Positions 1-10,079 are shown, numbered from the stretch's first letter. The stretch: 64,000 bases of DNA from Pelagibacteraceae bacterium AG-349-O05 (GCA_003281005.1 QCDE01000003.1:1-64000), one strand, 5' to 3'. Notes: generated from the letters alone by a model not told the origin. Numbers and translations are program-made.

Positions 1-37
1 TTAACTATTAAAACAAAAAATCAAAATTGGAGTTATT

Positions 38-1540
38 TTGTTATTACATACAATTAAAGTATACCCATCAAATATTCATCTTCCTAAGAAGAAACAGCTA
101 GCATGGAAAATAGCTGAGATCGCTAGTGATAATGTTAAATTAAATAAAGATGCTATAGAAATGGTTATCAATAGAATAATTGATAACGCTTCAGTTGCAA
201 TTGCTTCATTAAATAGAAAGCCAGTAATCTCATCTAGAGAGATGGCATTAAAGCATTCTAGAAAAAATGGTGCTACTATATTTGGTGTAAACTCAAAATT
301 TAAATTTGATTGCGAATGGGCAGCGTGGTCTAATGGAACTGCAGTTAGAGAATTAGATTTTCATGATACCTTTTTAGCTGCAGATTATAGTCATCCTGGT
401 GACAACATACCTCCACTTATAAGCGTTGCACAACAAAACAAAAAAAGTGGATTAGATTTACTAAGAGGAATAATTACTGCTTATGAAGTTCAGGTAAATT
501 TAGTTAAAGGTATTTGTTTGCATAAGCATAAAGTAGACCACATTGCTCATTTAGGTCCTAGTGTAGCTGCAGGATTAGGAACAATGTTAAAATTAAACAC
601 TGAAACTATTTATCAATCTGTTCAACAGTCATTACATACAACAATATCTACAAGACAATCTAGAAAAGGAGAAATTTCAAGTTGGAAAGCTTATGCTCCT
701 GCACATGCAGGCAAACTTGCAATCGAGGCTGTAGATAGAGCTATGAGAGGTGAAGGTGCTCCAAGTCCAATATACGAAGGCGAAGATAGTGTAATAGCAA
801 GAATATTAGATGGTAAAAAAGCTAACTACAAAGTCCCATTACCAAAAAAAGGTGAAAGTAAAAAAGCCATTTTAGAGACATATACAAAAGAATATTCTGC
901 AGAATATCAATCTCAAGCACTGATAGATCTAGCTAAAAAATTAAAAACAAAGATCCCTAGTTTAAATCTAATTAAAAAAATTGATATTTTTACAAGTCAT
1001 CATACTCATTATGTAATTGGAACAGGTGCTAATGACCCTCAAAAAATGGATCCTAATGCAAGTAGAGAAACATTGGATCATTCTATAATGTACATATTTG
1101 CTGTAGCACTAGAAGATGGGGATTGGCATCATGTCAAATCTTATACAAAAGCTAGAGCTAATAGAAAAAGCACAATCAAAATTTGGAGATCAATAAAAAC
1201 ATATGAAGATAAAAAATGGACAAAAAAATATCACGACCCAAATCCAAAAAATAAATCATTTGGTGCCAAAGTAGTAGTAACACTCAATAATGGAAAAAAG
1301 ATAACAGAAGAACTAGATAGAGCAGACGCACATCCATACGGAGCTAGACCATTTAACAGAAAAAATTATATAAATAAATTTTTAACTTTAACTAATGGTA
1401 TTTTAGACAAAAAAGAAAGTGATCGTTTTTTAAAAACAGTACAAAATTTAAAGAATTTAAAATCAGGCCAACTTCATAAATTAAATATTGAAGTAAAAAA
1501 AAGTAAATTAAAACAAAATAATAAAAAAGGAATTTTTTAA
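38..1540 (+). CDS. prpD: MmgE/PrpD family, probable 2-methylcitrate dehydratase
   Basis: ORF 500 aa; TTG start with GGAG at 29-32; followed by prpB and prpC in tight operon order. Confidence 0.85.
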   Translation: MLLHTIKVYPSNIHLPKKKQLAWKIAEIASDNVKLNKDAIEMVINRIIDNASVAIASLNRKPVISSREMALKHSRKNGATIFGVNSKFKFDCEWAAWSNGTAVRELDFHDTFLAADYSHPGDNIPPLISVAQQNKKSGLDLLRGIITAYEVQVNLVKGICLHKHKVDHIAHLGPSVAAGLGTMLKLNTETIYQSVQQSLHTTISTRQSRKGEISSWKAYAPAHAGKLAIEAVDRAMRGEGAPSPIYEGEDSVIARILDGKKANYKVPLPKKGESKKAILETYTKEYSAEYQSQALIDLAKKLKTKIPSLNLIKKIDIFTSHHTHYVIGTGANDPQKMDPNASRETLDHSIMYIFAVALEDGDWHHVKSYTKARANRKSTIKIWRSIKTYEDKKWTKKYHDPNPKNKSFGAKVVVTLNNGKKITEELDRADAHPYGARPFNRKNYINKFLTLTNGILDKKESDRFLKTVQNLKNLKSGQLHKLNIEVKKSKLKQNNKKGIF

Positions 1541-2436
1541 TGCACTTTGTAGAAAAAGAGCCAAGTCAAAAAAGATTAGATTTTGATCAAAAATTAAAAA
1601 CAAATAAAATATTAAGAGTTCCAGGTGCTTACAATCCTCTAACAGCAAAATTAATAGAGGAAATTGGATATGATGCTGTTTATGTATCTGGTGGAGTAAT
1701 GGCCAATGACCTTGGTTTTCCTGATATTGGCTTAACAACTCTACAAGATGTTAGTACAAGATCTTATTTAATTTCTAGAGTTACAAATCTACCAACAATA
1801 GTAGATATCGACACAGGATTTAAATCTTGTAAAGAAACTATAGAAACATTTGAGGAATTTGGAATAACAGGTGTTCATTTAGAAGATCAGATTGAGAAAA
1901 AAAGATGTGGGCATCTTGATAATAAAGAACTTATTTCAACTGATGCTATGGTGAAAAAAATTAAAGAATGTATTACTGCTAAAAAAGATCAAAATTTTAA
2001 AATTATTGCTCGTTCAGATGCAAAGAGTGTTGAAGGTATAGATAAAATGATTGAAAGATGCAAAGCTTATATTGATGCTGGTGCTGAAATAATATTTCCA
2101 GAAGCTCTTAAAGATGAAAAAGATTTTGAAAAAGTCCGTAAAGAATTATCTGGCTATTTATTAGCTAATATGACTGAATTTGGTAAATCGAAATTATTTA
2201 ATTACAAAGAATTAGAAAATTTTGGATATAATATTGTTATTTATCCTGTAACAACACAAAGATTAGCAATGAAAAATGTAGAAGATGGATTAAGAGACAT
2301 TTATGCAAATGGACATCAAAATAATATTATTGATAAAATGCAAACGAGAAAAAGACTATATGAATTAGTTGATTATGAAAAATATAATTCATTAGATGAA
2401 AAAATTTATAATTTTAGTACAGAAGGACATGAATAA
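1540..2436 (+). CDS. prpB: Methylisocitrate lyase (ICL/PEPM family)
   Basis: ORF 298 aa; PGAYNPLTAKLIEEIGYDAVYVSGG and DIDTGF motifs; overlaps prpD stop (taATG). Confidence 0.88.
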   Translation: MHFVEKEPSQKRLDFDQKLKTNKILRVPGAYNPLTAKLIEEIGYDAVYVSGGVMANDLGFPDIGLTTLQDVSTRSYLISRVTNLPTIVDIDTGFKSCKETIETFEEFGITGVHLEDQIEKKRCGHLDNKELISTDAMVKKIKECITAKKDQNFKIIARSDAKSVEGIDKMIERCKAYIDAGAEIIFPEALKDEKDFEKVRKELSGYLLANMTEFGKSKLFNYKELENFGYNIVIYPVTTQRLAMKNVEDGLRDIYANGHQNNIIDKMQTRKRLYELVDYEKYNSLDEKIYNFSTEGHE

Positions 2437-3560
2437 TGAGTGATGATATAAAAAAAGGCTTACTAGGTATAGTTGTTGATGAAACTGAAGTTTCAAAAGT
2501 AATGCCAGAAATTAATTCTCTTACTTATCGAGGATATGCTGCTCAAGATTTATGTGAATATTGTAAATTTGAAGAAGTTGCATATCTGATTCTTAACAAA
2601 GATCTCCCAAATACAATCCAACTTAGAAAATTTGAAAAAGAAGAAAGAATCAACAGAGAATTAACAAAAAATTTATATGAAATAATCAAACACATGCCAA
2701 AGAAATCCCATCCAATGGATGTGGCAAGAACAGCTGTTAGCGTTATGGGGCTAGAAGATAAAGAAACAATCGACTCTTCGCCAGAAGCAAATATGAGAAA
2801 AGCTTTGAGGATATTTGCAAAAACCCCAACTGCTTTAGCTGCTTTTTATAGAATTAGAAAAGGTAAAAAAATAATTAAACCTAAAAAAACATTAACGTTT
2901 GCTGAAAATTTTTTTTATATGTGTTTTGGAAAAGTGCCACAAAAAGAAATAGTAAAAGCTTTTGATGTATCTTTAATTTTATATGCTGAACATAGTTTTA
3001 ATGTTTCAACGTTTACTGCAAGAACCATTACAAGTAGTTTGTCTGATATTCATGGAGCAATCACAGGGGCCATTGCAAGCTTAAAAGGTCCACTACACGG
3101 TGGAGCTAATGAGGAAGTAATGCATATGATGAATAAAATTAAAAAACCTGAAAATGCTCTCAAATGGATAAACAATGCTTTAAAAAATAAAGAAGTTATA
3201 ATGGGATTTGGTCACAGAGTTTACAAGTCAGGCGATTCAAGAGTCCCAACAATGAGAGAGTATTTTGCCAAAGTTGCTAAAATTAAAAAAGATAAAAAAT
3301 TTGAAAAAATTTATGACATTGTAGAAAAAGTAATGATCAAAGAAAAAAATATTTATCCAAATGTAGATTATCCTACTGGACCAATTTATCACTTAATGGG
3401 CTTTGATACTGATTTCTTTACGCCTATTTTTGTTATTTCAAGAATTACTGGTTGGTCTGCTCATATTATGGAACAGCATGCTGCTAACAAACTTATCAGA
3501 CCTCTGGCTAGCTATAAAGGAAGCAAACATAGAAAAGTAATGGAATTAAACCAAAGATAG
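2436..3560 (+). CDS. prpC: 2-methylcitrate synthase / citrate synthase family
   Basis: ORF 374 aa; GPLHGGANEEVMHM and GFGHRVYKSGDSR motifs; overlaps prpB stop. Confidence 0.88.
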   Translation: MSDDIKKGLLGIVVDETEVSKVMPEINSLTYRGYAAQDLCEYCKFEEVAYLILNKDLPNTIQLRKFEKEERINRELTKNLYEIIKHMPKKSHPMDVARTAVSVMGLEDKETIDSSPEANMRKALRIFAKTPTALAAFYRIRKGKKIIKPKKTLTFAENFFYMCFGKVPQKEIVKAFDVSLILYAEHSFNVSTFTARTITSSLSDIHGAITGAIASLKGPLHGGANEEVMHMMNKIKKPENALKWINNALKNKEVIMGFGHRVYKSGDSRVPTMREYFAKVAKIKKDKKFEKIYDIVEKVMIKEKNIYPNVDYPTGPIYHLMGFDTDFFTPIFVISRITGWSAHIMEQHAANKLIRPLASYKGSKHRKVMELNQR

Positions 3561-3561
3561 T

Positions 3562-4191
3562 TTAATTTTTTTCTATTTTTGCAAATCTATCGTTACATAA
3601 TATTAAACATTTAAAGCTATTAAGTGAAACAAACTCATCTATAGCTTTTTTTACACCTGGAGCATATGATAAATCGTAATCATCGCAAAGAACAGTGCCA
3701 CCATTAACAATTACTTCTCTACAACAATTTAAGTCATTTTTTACTGTTTGATAATTATGACCTCCATCAAGAAAGACATAATCAATTTTAGACATATCAA
3801 TTTTTTTTAATAATATGTTTGAATTTCCTTTAATTAGTGAAACATTATCTTTAAATTTTTTAAGAAGATCATTTGCAGCTTCTAAACTGTATGGGTTTTG
3901 TTTTTTTATATAATTGAAATAAAAATTTTTGATAGGATTAGAAAATTTAGTATTAGGTATTACTTCGTTTTGATTTTCTAAATTTTCTGCGAATAAATCC
4001 AATCCTACATATTTAAAATCTTCCCCGTGCATTTTGTAAAGTAGCTCACAAACATTTCGAGCGGTAACTCCATGAAAAACACCAACTTCAAGAAATACTT
4101 TAGGATTTTTTTCAGCTACTTCTTTTAAAAAAAAATCGCCAACACCTTTTTGTTTTAAGCTAGTTTTTCGAAAATATTTTTTGTATCTCAA
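3562..4191 (-). CDS. Class I SAM-dependent methyltransferase (Methyltransf_24-like)
   Basis: ORF 209 aa; FLEVGVFHGVTARN and VFLDGGHNYQTVKND motifs. Confidence 0.65.
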   Translation of the reverse strand: MRYKKYFRKTSLKQKGVGDFFLKEVAEKNPKVFLEVGVFHGVTARNVCELLYKMHGEDFKYVGLDLFAENLENQNEVIPNTKFSNPIKNFYFNYIKKQNPYSLEAANDLLKKFKDNVSLIKGNSNILLKKIDMSKIDYVFLDGGHNYQTVKNDLNCCREVIVNGGTVLCDDYDLSYAPGVKKAIDEFVSLNSFKCLILCNDRFAKIEKN

Positions 4192-5208
4192 TTAACTAAA
4201 TGCTTCAGCCCAAGTACCTTGTGTCGATGCTTTAGAATATTCTGTTGCACGACCTTCAAAGAAATTCATATGTTCAACAGCATTAAGCATTGTATCTAAC
4301 CACGTTAGTGGATTTTTTTGAACATCATAAATTGGTTCTAATCCTAATTGAATAAGTCGTCTATTCGCAATGAACCTAATATAATCTTTAACTTCTTGGG
4401 CTGTTAGACCTTCCATTGGACCCATCTCAAAAGCTAAATCAATAAAAGCATCCTCATGTTCAACAATTATTCTACAAGCTTCATAAAGTTCTTTTTTAAG
4501 TTTAGGTGTCCAGATTTCAGGATTTTCTTTTATAAACTCCTTAAAAATTCTGATCATAGAATTGCAATGAAGTGTTTCATCTCTTACAGACCAAGTAACT
4601 ATCTGTCCCATTCCTTTCATTTTATTGTGTCTTGGAAAATTCAATAAAATTGCAAAACTTGCAAACAACTGTAATCCTTCTGTAAAAGCACTAAACACTG
4701 CAACTGTTTTTGCAATATCCTCTTTAGAATTTACATTGAAACCCTGCATATAATCGTACTTGTCTTTCATCTCTTTATATTTCATGAAAGCTGAGTACTC
4801 TGACTCAGGCATTCCAATAGTATCTAAAAGATGAGAATAAGCAGCTACATGAACTGTCTCCATTGCTGCAAATGCTGTCATCATCATTAATACTTCAGTT
4901 GGTTTAAATACAGTTGTGTAATGTCTCAAATAACAATTATTAACTTCTACATCTGCTTGAGTAAAAAATCTAAAAATTTGAGTTAATAAATTTTTTTCTG
5001 GTTGAGATAAGTTCTTTTGCCAATCTCTAACATCATCTCCTAAAGGAACTTCTTCTGGTAACCAATGAATTCTTTGCTGAGTTAACCATGCATCATAACA
5101 CCACGGATATCTAAAAGGTTTGTAGACTGGGTTTTCTACTAATAGACCCATCTTTTTTGGTTGGATAATCTCTTTATTAATTTTTTCTGCTACTGACATG
5201 ATAGACAC
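4192..5208 (-). CDS. nrdB: Ribonucleoside-diphosphate reductase beta subunit
   Basis: ORF 338 aa; ferritin-like Glu/His ligand motifs (AAMETVHVAAY, RDETLHCNSM); overlaps nrdA end. Confidence 0.93.
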   Translation of the reverse strand: MSIMSVAEKINKEIIQPKKMGLLVENPVYKPFRYPWCYDAWLTQQRIHWLPEEVPLGDDVRDWQKNLSQPEKNLLTQIFRFFTQADVEVNNCYLRHYTTVFKPTEVLMMMTAFAAMETVHVAAYSHLLDTIGMPESEYSAFMKYKEMKDKYDYMQGFNVNSKEDIAKTVAVFSAFTEGLQLFASFAILLNFPRHNKMKGMGQIVTWSVRDETLHCNSMIRIFKEFIKENPEIWTPKLKKELYEACRIIVEHEDAFIDLAFEMGPMEGLTAQEVKDYIRFIANRRLIQLGLEPIYDVQKNPLTWLDTMLNAVEHMNFFEGRATEYSKASTQGTWAEAFS

Positions 5209-7127
5209 TCCTCGTACTCTTGTTCTTGACTTTCATTTGTTTTATTTTTGTAAACATTTGCTAAGATATCTGTTGATTTTGAATCATTAACATTCTCAGC
5301 TCTTTGAATTGATTTTGATCTACAGTAATAAAGGCTTTTTAAGCCTTTCTTCCAAGCATCAAAATGAATTTTGTGTAATTCTTTCTTGTGAACATCAGCG
5401 GGTAAAAATAGATTTACTGACTGGGCCTGTGAGATAAATGGTGTTCTATCACCACTTAACTCAATTATCCAATTTTGGTTCAACTCAAATGCAGTTTTAA
5501 ATACATCTTTTTCTAGATCAGTTAAGAAGTTTAGATGATTAACAGATCCTTGATTTGTAGTAATACTAGACCAAGTTTCTTCATCATTTTTACCATGAGA
5601 TTGAAGAATTTCTTCTAAATATCTATTTCTAACATTAAAAGATCCTGAAAGAGTTTTGTGCGTATAGCTATTAGCAGCAATTGGCTCTACTCCTGGTGAT
5701 GCTCCTCCACAAATAATTGAAATTGAAGCAGTTGGAGCGATTGCTGTCTTATTAGAAAATCTTTCTTTGTAACCATACTCAGCTGCATCTGGACAAGCGC
5801 CTCTTTCTTCAGCTAAATCTTTAGAAGCTTGGTTAACTTTTTCGTGAATATTTTTAAATATTTTTTTATTCCATGACTTTGCCATTACAGACTCAAGTGG
5901 AATTCTATTTTTTTGTAAAAATGAATGAAAGCCCATTACGCCTAATCCAACACTTCTTTCTCTTTCGGCTGAATATTTCGCATCTTTAAATTGATCTGGT
6001 GCTTTATTTATGAAATCAGATAAAACGTTATCTAAAAATCTCATCACATCACTAATCATATCTGGATCGTCTTTCCATTCATCATACTTTTCAATATTTA
6101 AAGATGACAAACAACACACCGCTGTTCTATCTCTTCCATCTTTATCAATTCCTGTTGGTAAAGTTATTTCGCTACATAAGTTAGAAGTTTTAACTGTAAG
6201 ATTTGCTAACTTATGATGTTGGGGAATTTGTCTGTTAACAGTGTCAATATAAATTATGTATGGTTCACCAGTTTCAATTCTTGCAGTTAATAATCTTATC
6301 CATAAATTTCTTGCAGAAATAGTTTGTTGAACACTTCCATCAGCTGGACTTTTTAACGCCCATTGTTCATCTGTTTCTACTGCTCTCATAAATGCATCAG
6401 AAACTAGAACACCATGATGTAAATTTAATGCTTTTCTGTTTGGATCACCACCAGTAGGTCTTCTCATTTCTATAAACTCTTCTATCTCAGGATGATCTAT
6501 CGGAAGATAACATGCAGCAGAACCTCTTCTTAACGATCCTTGACTGATAGCCATTGTTAAAGAGTCCATAACTTTTATAAAAGGAATTATTCCAGAAGTT
6601 TTTCCAACTCTTCCTATTTTTTCACCAATAGATCTTAAGTTACCCCAGTAGCTTCCTATTCCTCCACCCTTCGCTGCTAACCAAACGTTCTCACTCCATA
6701 AATCAAGAATGCCTCCTAAGCTATCGGATGCTTCATTTAAAAAACATGAAATCGGCAAACCTCTTTTTGTACCACCATTTGATAACACGGGTGTAGCTGG
6801 CATAAACCAAAGATTGCTTATGTAGTTGTAAATTCTTTGAGCATGTAAATTATCATCTGCATAAGTACTTGCTACTCTTGCAAATAAATCTTGATAAGAT
6901 TCGTTTAAACCTAGGTATCTATCTTTTAAAGTTGCTTTACCAAAATCAGTTAGATTTGCATCTTTAGAACGATCAATTTTAATTATTATGCCTTTATCAT
7001 TCTGAAATAATTCTGTTTCATTGTTTAAGGAGAAAAGATCGGGTTTATTTACTTTAGAAACTTCTTTAACTTCGGGGCTATATTCAGAGACAGCTTTTTT
7101 GAGAGCCTGAGAAAGAATCTTATTCAT
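5190..7127 (-). CDS. nrdA: Ribonucleoside-diphosphate reductase alpha subunit
   Basis: ORF 645 aa; FMPATPVLSNGGT, NLCSEITLP, C-terminal ECLSCQ redox pair. Confidence 0.93.
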   Translation of the reverse strand: MNKILSQALKKAVSEYSPEVKEVSKVNKPDLFSLNNETELFQNDKGIIIKIDRSKDANLTDFGKATLKDRYLGLNESYQDLFARVASTYADDNLHAQRIYNYISNLWFMPATPVLSNGGTKRGLPISCFLNEASDSLGGILDLWSENVWLAAKGGGIGSYWGNLRSIGEKIGRVGKTSGIIPFIKVMDSLTMAISQGSLRRGSAACYLPIDHPEIEEFIEMRRPTGGDPNRKALNLHHGVLVSDAFMRAVETDEQWALKSPADGSVQQTISARNLWIRLLTARIETGEPYIIYIDTVNRQIPQHHKLANLTVKTSNLCSEITLPTGIDKDGRDRTAVCCLSSLNIEKYDEWKDDPDMISDVMRFLDNVLSDFINKAPDQFKDAKYSAERERSVGLGVMGFHSFLQKNRIPLESVMAKSWNKKIFKNIHEKVNQASKDLAEERGACPDAAEYGYKERFSNKTAIAPTASISIICGGASPGVEPIAANSYTHKTLSGSFNVRNRYLEEILQSHGKNDEETWSSITTNQGSVNHLNFLTDLEKDVFKTAFELNQNWIIELSGDRTPFISQAQSVNLFLPADVHKKELHKIHFDAWKKGLKSLYYCRSKSIQRAENVNDSKSTDILANVYKNKTNESQEQEYEECLSCQ

Positions 7128-7160
7128 AAAAGTTTAATATATTTTGTTATTAGTACGAAA

Positions 7161-7207
7161 ACAACTATATGTTGTAGGCGTTTGCTGTAAATATACTAAA
7201 TGAGTAT
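7161..7207. promoter_or_regulatory. Candidate tandem NrdR boxes
   Basis: ACAACTATATGTTGT (7161-7175) and ATACTAAATGAGTAT (7193-7207): two 15-bp sites with perfect 5-bp palindromic arms, 32 bp start to start, upstream of nrdA. Confidence 0.55.
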
Positions 7208-7307
7208 TTAAACAACAGAACATTTATAGAACGCGACAATATGATTATCAATAAAAAAATTGAATTTTTTCCAAGAAATTAACATAAAAAGGTTAAGTAA
7301 ATACCTA

Positions 7308-8762
7308 ATGAATCAAAACATAATAATAGATCCTTACGGCTTTAGAGAATATGACGCTCGTTGGTTGTATGAAAAAGACATAAATTCAGCTGGAATTGAG
7401 AATCTTGGTAAAGGACTTGGAACCCAAATAAAAATTCATACTAAAAAAGAAAATCCAAGAATCATAATTGGACATGATTACCGATCTTATAGCGAAGAAA
7501 TAAAAGCCACTCTTAAAAAAGGATTAATGTCTACGGGATGCAGCATAGAGGATATTGGTCTTTCATTGTCTCCTATGGTTTATTTTGCACAATTCAATTT
7601 GGATGCCGATGCAGTTGCAATGATTACAGCAAGTCATAATGAAAATGGGTGGACTGGTGTCAAAATGGGAATCAAAAAAGGGCTCACACATGCACCTGAG
7701 GAAATGAAAGAGTTAAAAGAAATTACCTTAAATGAAAAGTTCATAAAAGGTGAAGGTAGTGAAAAACAAATAAAAAATTTTGATAAAATTTATAAAGATG
7801 AGTTAATTAGTAAAAACAAAATTAAGAAAAAAATTAAAGCTGTGGTAGCCTGCGGGAATGGAACAGCAGGTGTTTTTGCTCCAGATATTCTAAAGGGTAT
7901 TGGGTGTGAGGTAATAGAGTTAGACTGTAACCTGGATTGGAATTTTCCTAAATACAATCCAAATCCTGAAGATTTAGAAATGCTTCATGAGATAGCAAAT
8001 GTAGTTAAAGAAAATAATGCTGATATAGGTTTTGGATTTGATGGTGATGGAGATAGAGTTGGAGTTATTGACGATAAGGGTAATGAAATATTTTCAGATA
8101 AAATAGGTCTTCTAATAGCAAGAAATTTATCAAGCAAACATAAAAATTCAAAGTTTGTAGTTGATGTAAAATCAACAGGTCTATACTCAAAAGATAAGAT
8201 TTTATTAGAAAACAATTGTAAAACAATTTATTGGAAAACAGGTCATTCTCATATTAAAAGAAAAGTGAACACTGAAAAAGCATTAGCAGGCTTTGAAAAA
8301 AGTGGTCATTTCTTTTTTAATCAACCTTTAGGATATGGTTATGATGATGGAATTAATTCAGCTATTCACATATGTCACCTATTAGACAATCAAAATAAAA
8401 AGATGAGCGAAATTATTAGTGAATTACCTAAGACATTTCAAACACCGACAATGGCACCTTTTTGTAAGGATGAAGAAAAATATTTAGTTGTTGAGGAGTT
8501 AGTTAAACAAATTGAACATTTAAAAAAAAATAATACAGAAATAGATGGTCAAATAATAAGTGATATTTTAACTGTTAATGGAGTTAGATTTTCATTTGAA
8601 GATGGTTCGTGGGGACTTATAAGAGCTTCTTCAAACAAACCATCTTTGGTTATTGTTACTGAAAGCCCAACATCAGATGAAAGAAAGAAAGAAATTTTTG
8701 ATTTTATTGACGATTTGTTACAAAAAACAGGTAAAGTCGGTGAATATGATCAGAAAATTTAA
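7308..8762 (+). CDS. Phosphomannomutase/phosphoglucomutase
   Basis: ORF track begins at a TTG (7260), but the ATG at 7308 (MNQNIIIDPYGFREYDARW) fits the family N-terminus better; TASHNENGWTGVKMG and GFDGDGDRVG motifs. Confidence 0.9.
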   Translation: MNQNIIIDPYGFREYDARWLYEKDINSAGIENLGKGLGTQIKIHTKKENPRIIIGHDYRSYSEEIKATLKKGLMSTGCSIEDIGLSLSPMVYFAQFNLDADAVAMITASHNENGWTGVKMGIKKGLTHAPEEMKELKEITLNEKFIKGEGSEKQIKNFDKIYKDELISKNKIKKKIKAVVACGNGTAGVFAPDILKGIGCEVIELDCNLDWNFPKYNPNPEDLEMLHEIANVVKENNADIGFGFDGDGDRVGVIDDKGNEIFSDKIGLLIARNLSSKHKNSKFVVDVKSTGLYSKDKILLENNCKTIYWKTGHSHIKRKVNTEKALAGFEKSGHFFFNQPLGYGYDDGINSAIHICHLLDNQNKKMSEIISELPKTFQTPTMAPFCKDEEKYLVVEELVKQIEHLKKNNTEIDGQIISDILTVNGVRFSFEDGSWGLIRASSNKPSLVIVTESPTSDERKKEIFDFIDDLLQKTGKVGEYDQKI

Positions 8763-9862
8763 TTTTTTAAATTATCCTCATCAGTTTTAGTTTCTAAATT
8801 ATCTTCTTTATTTTTAGTTTCTGAATTGTCACTGTTCTGATTGTTTTCTTGTTTAGAAATTTCATCACTATAAAACTTTTTGACCAATTCCTCCTCTTTT
8901 AATCTTTGTTCTTCATCAAATTTTTTCTCCCATTCTTTCATTCGCCTATTTTCCTCTTCAGTTCTCTCTTTTTGAGCTATTTCAGCTAATCGAATTCTTT
9001 CGTTTTCTTCTTCAATTCTTTTTTGTCTTTCCTCCTCTATTTTCAATTCTCTTTCTCTTTGACGTCTTTCATTTTCTTTATTTATTCTCTCACGCTCTGC
9101 TTCTTTAAGTTCTTTCTCTTTAATTCTTAATTCCTCTTCCCTGGCTCTTTGCTCAGCCTCTTCTTTTAAAATTTGTCTTTGAATTTCCTGCTGTCTTTCA
9201 GTTTCTAGATCTCTTAATCTTTGTTCCATTTCTTTAAGTTTTTCTTGCTCATATTTCAGCTTCCTAGCTGCCTCTCTTAATCTTTGTTCTTCCTCAAGTC
9301 TATTTTTCCTTTCAATTTCTTTTAATCTTATTTTTTCTTGTCTTTCTTTTTCTTTTTCATCTCTTCTCTTTTGAGCTTCAATTTCTTTACTTTTTAATTG
9401 TTCCTCTTTAATTTTTATATTTTCTTCTCTAATTCTTTGTCTCTCTAACATTTTTAGCCTTAAATCTTCTTCTTTAAACTTTCTGGCTTCCTCTCTAAGT
9501 TTTCTAGCTTCTTCGTCTTTAATTTTTTTCTGTTCTATTTTAATTCTTTGAGCTTCTACTTTTTGTCTTTTTTCTTCATTCTTTTTTTCTTGCTTTTCAT
9601 TTTCAATGATTAATTTTTTTTGAAAAAGAAGTTTCTTTCTTTCTTCTTTAAGTTCGTCTTGTTTAGCTTTTTTTGCTAATTTTTTTTCTAAAATTAATTC
9701 TCTTTTCTTCTCTTTTTCTAATTGTTTTTGTAATGCTAAATCTTTTTTAACTTTGTTTTTTTTTAAATCATTTACAAATGAGGAAAACTTATTTTTGGTT
9801 TTATCAATCGGATCAAATAAGTTCTTTTTAATATTTTTATTAATGTCTTTTATTGAAACCAT
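8759..9862 (-). CDS. Long charged coiled-coil / single-alpha-helix protein, unknown function
   Basis: Almost uninterrupted E/K/R/Q-rich sequence; ORF track starts at a TTG (9877), ATG at 9862 more likely. Confidence 0.75.
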   Translation of the reverse strand: MVSIKDINKNIKKNLFDPIDKTKNKFSSFVNDLKKNKVKKDLALQKQLEKEKKRELILEKKLAKKAKQDELKEERKKLLFQKKLIIENEKQEKKNEEKRQKVEAQRIKIEQKKIKDEEARKLREEARKFKEEDLRLKMLERQRIREENIKIKEEQLKSKEIEAQKRRDEKEKERQEKIRLKEIERKNRLEEEQRLREAARKLKYEQEKLKEMEQRLRDLETERQQEIQRQILKEEAEQRAREEELRIKEKELKEAERERINKENERRQRERELKIEEERQKRIEEENERIRLAEIAQKERTEEENRRMKEWEKKFDEEQRLKEEELVKKFYSDEISKQENNQNSDNSETKNKEDNLETKTDEDNLKN

Positions 9863-9948
9863 TTTTAAAAGTATCAATTAAGATAATAGCACTAAAGATT
9901 ATGTATGGCTAAATTGAGTTTTTATTTATTACTAAATACAACTTAAGA

Positions 9949-9977
9949 TTGTTATATTTTAAATTAGTTAATAAAAT
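9949..9977 (+). promoter_or_regulatory. Sigma70-like promoter candidate for + strand small RNA
   Basis: TTGTTA - 17 nt - TAAAAT. Confidence 0.45.
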
Positions 9978-9983
9978 GCATTT

Positions 9984-10074
9984 TCAACTAATAAGTGTTC
10001 TTAAACATGCGAAGAATCACTTAATTTTGATTCGTGAGGTGATGGAGGGAGACTGAAATCACCTCTTTTTTTTT
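9984..10074 (+). ncRNA. Orphan candidate small RNA
   Basis: Promoter-like sequence upstream, internal GAATCA/TGATTC stem, strong terminal hairpin plus T9; lies between two - strand genes with no + strand ORF. Confidence 0.5.
10036..10074 (+). terminator. Intrinsic terminator
   Basis: GAGGTGAT-ggagggagactgaa-ATCACCTC followed by TTTTTTTTT. Confidence 0.8.
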
Positions 10075-10079
10075 GCTTG

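Noticed and set aside
1508-1738. Antisense ORF inside prpD/prpB
   Set aside because: Low-complexity shadow of strong + strand genes; no RBS or family signal. The same applies to 4456-4647, 6010-6216, 7985-8215, 10165-10371, 13102-13359, 13774-13971, 14269-14511, 15516-15752, 17277-17459, 17767-18042, 18559-18768, 20335-20562, 27895-28143, 29995-30228, 35056-35265, 36681-36962, 41895-42083, 42640-42960, 43699-43911, 43963-44211, 44215-44430, 46446-47096, 50226-50456, 52430-52672, 53507-53761, 54303-54494, 55434-55667, 61171-61401 and 61420-61665.
8759-9877. DNA repeat array or mobile element
   Set aside because: Repetitive look comes from E/K/R codons in a coding helix; no exact repeat units or inverted ends.
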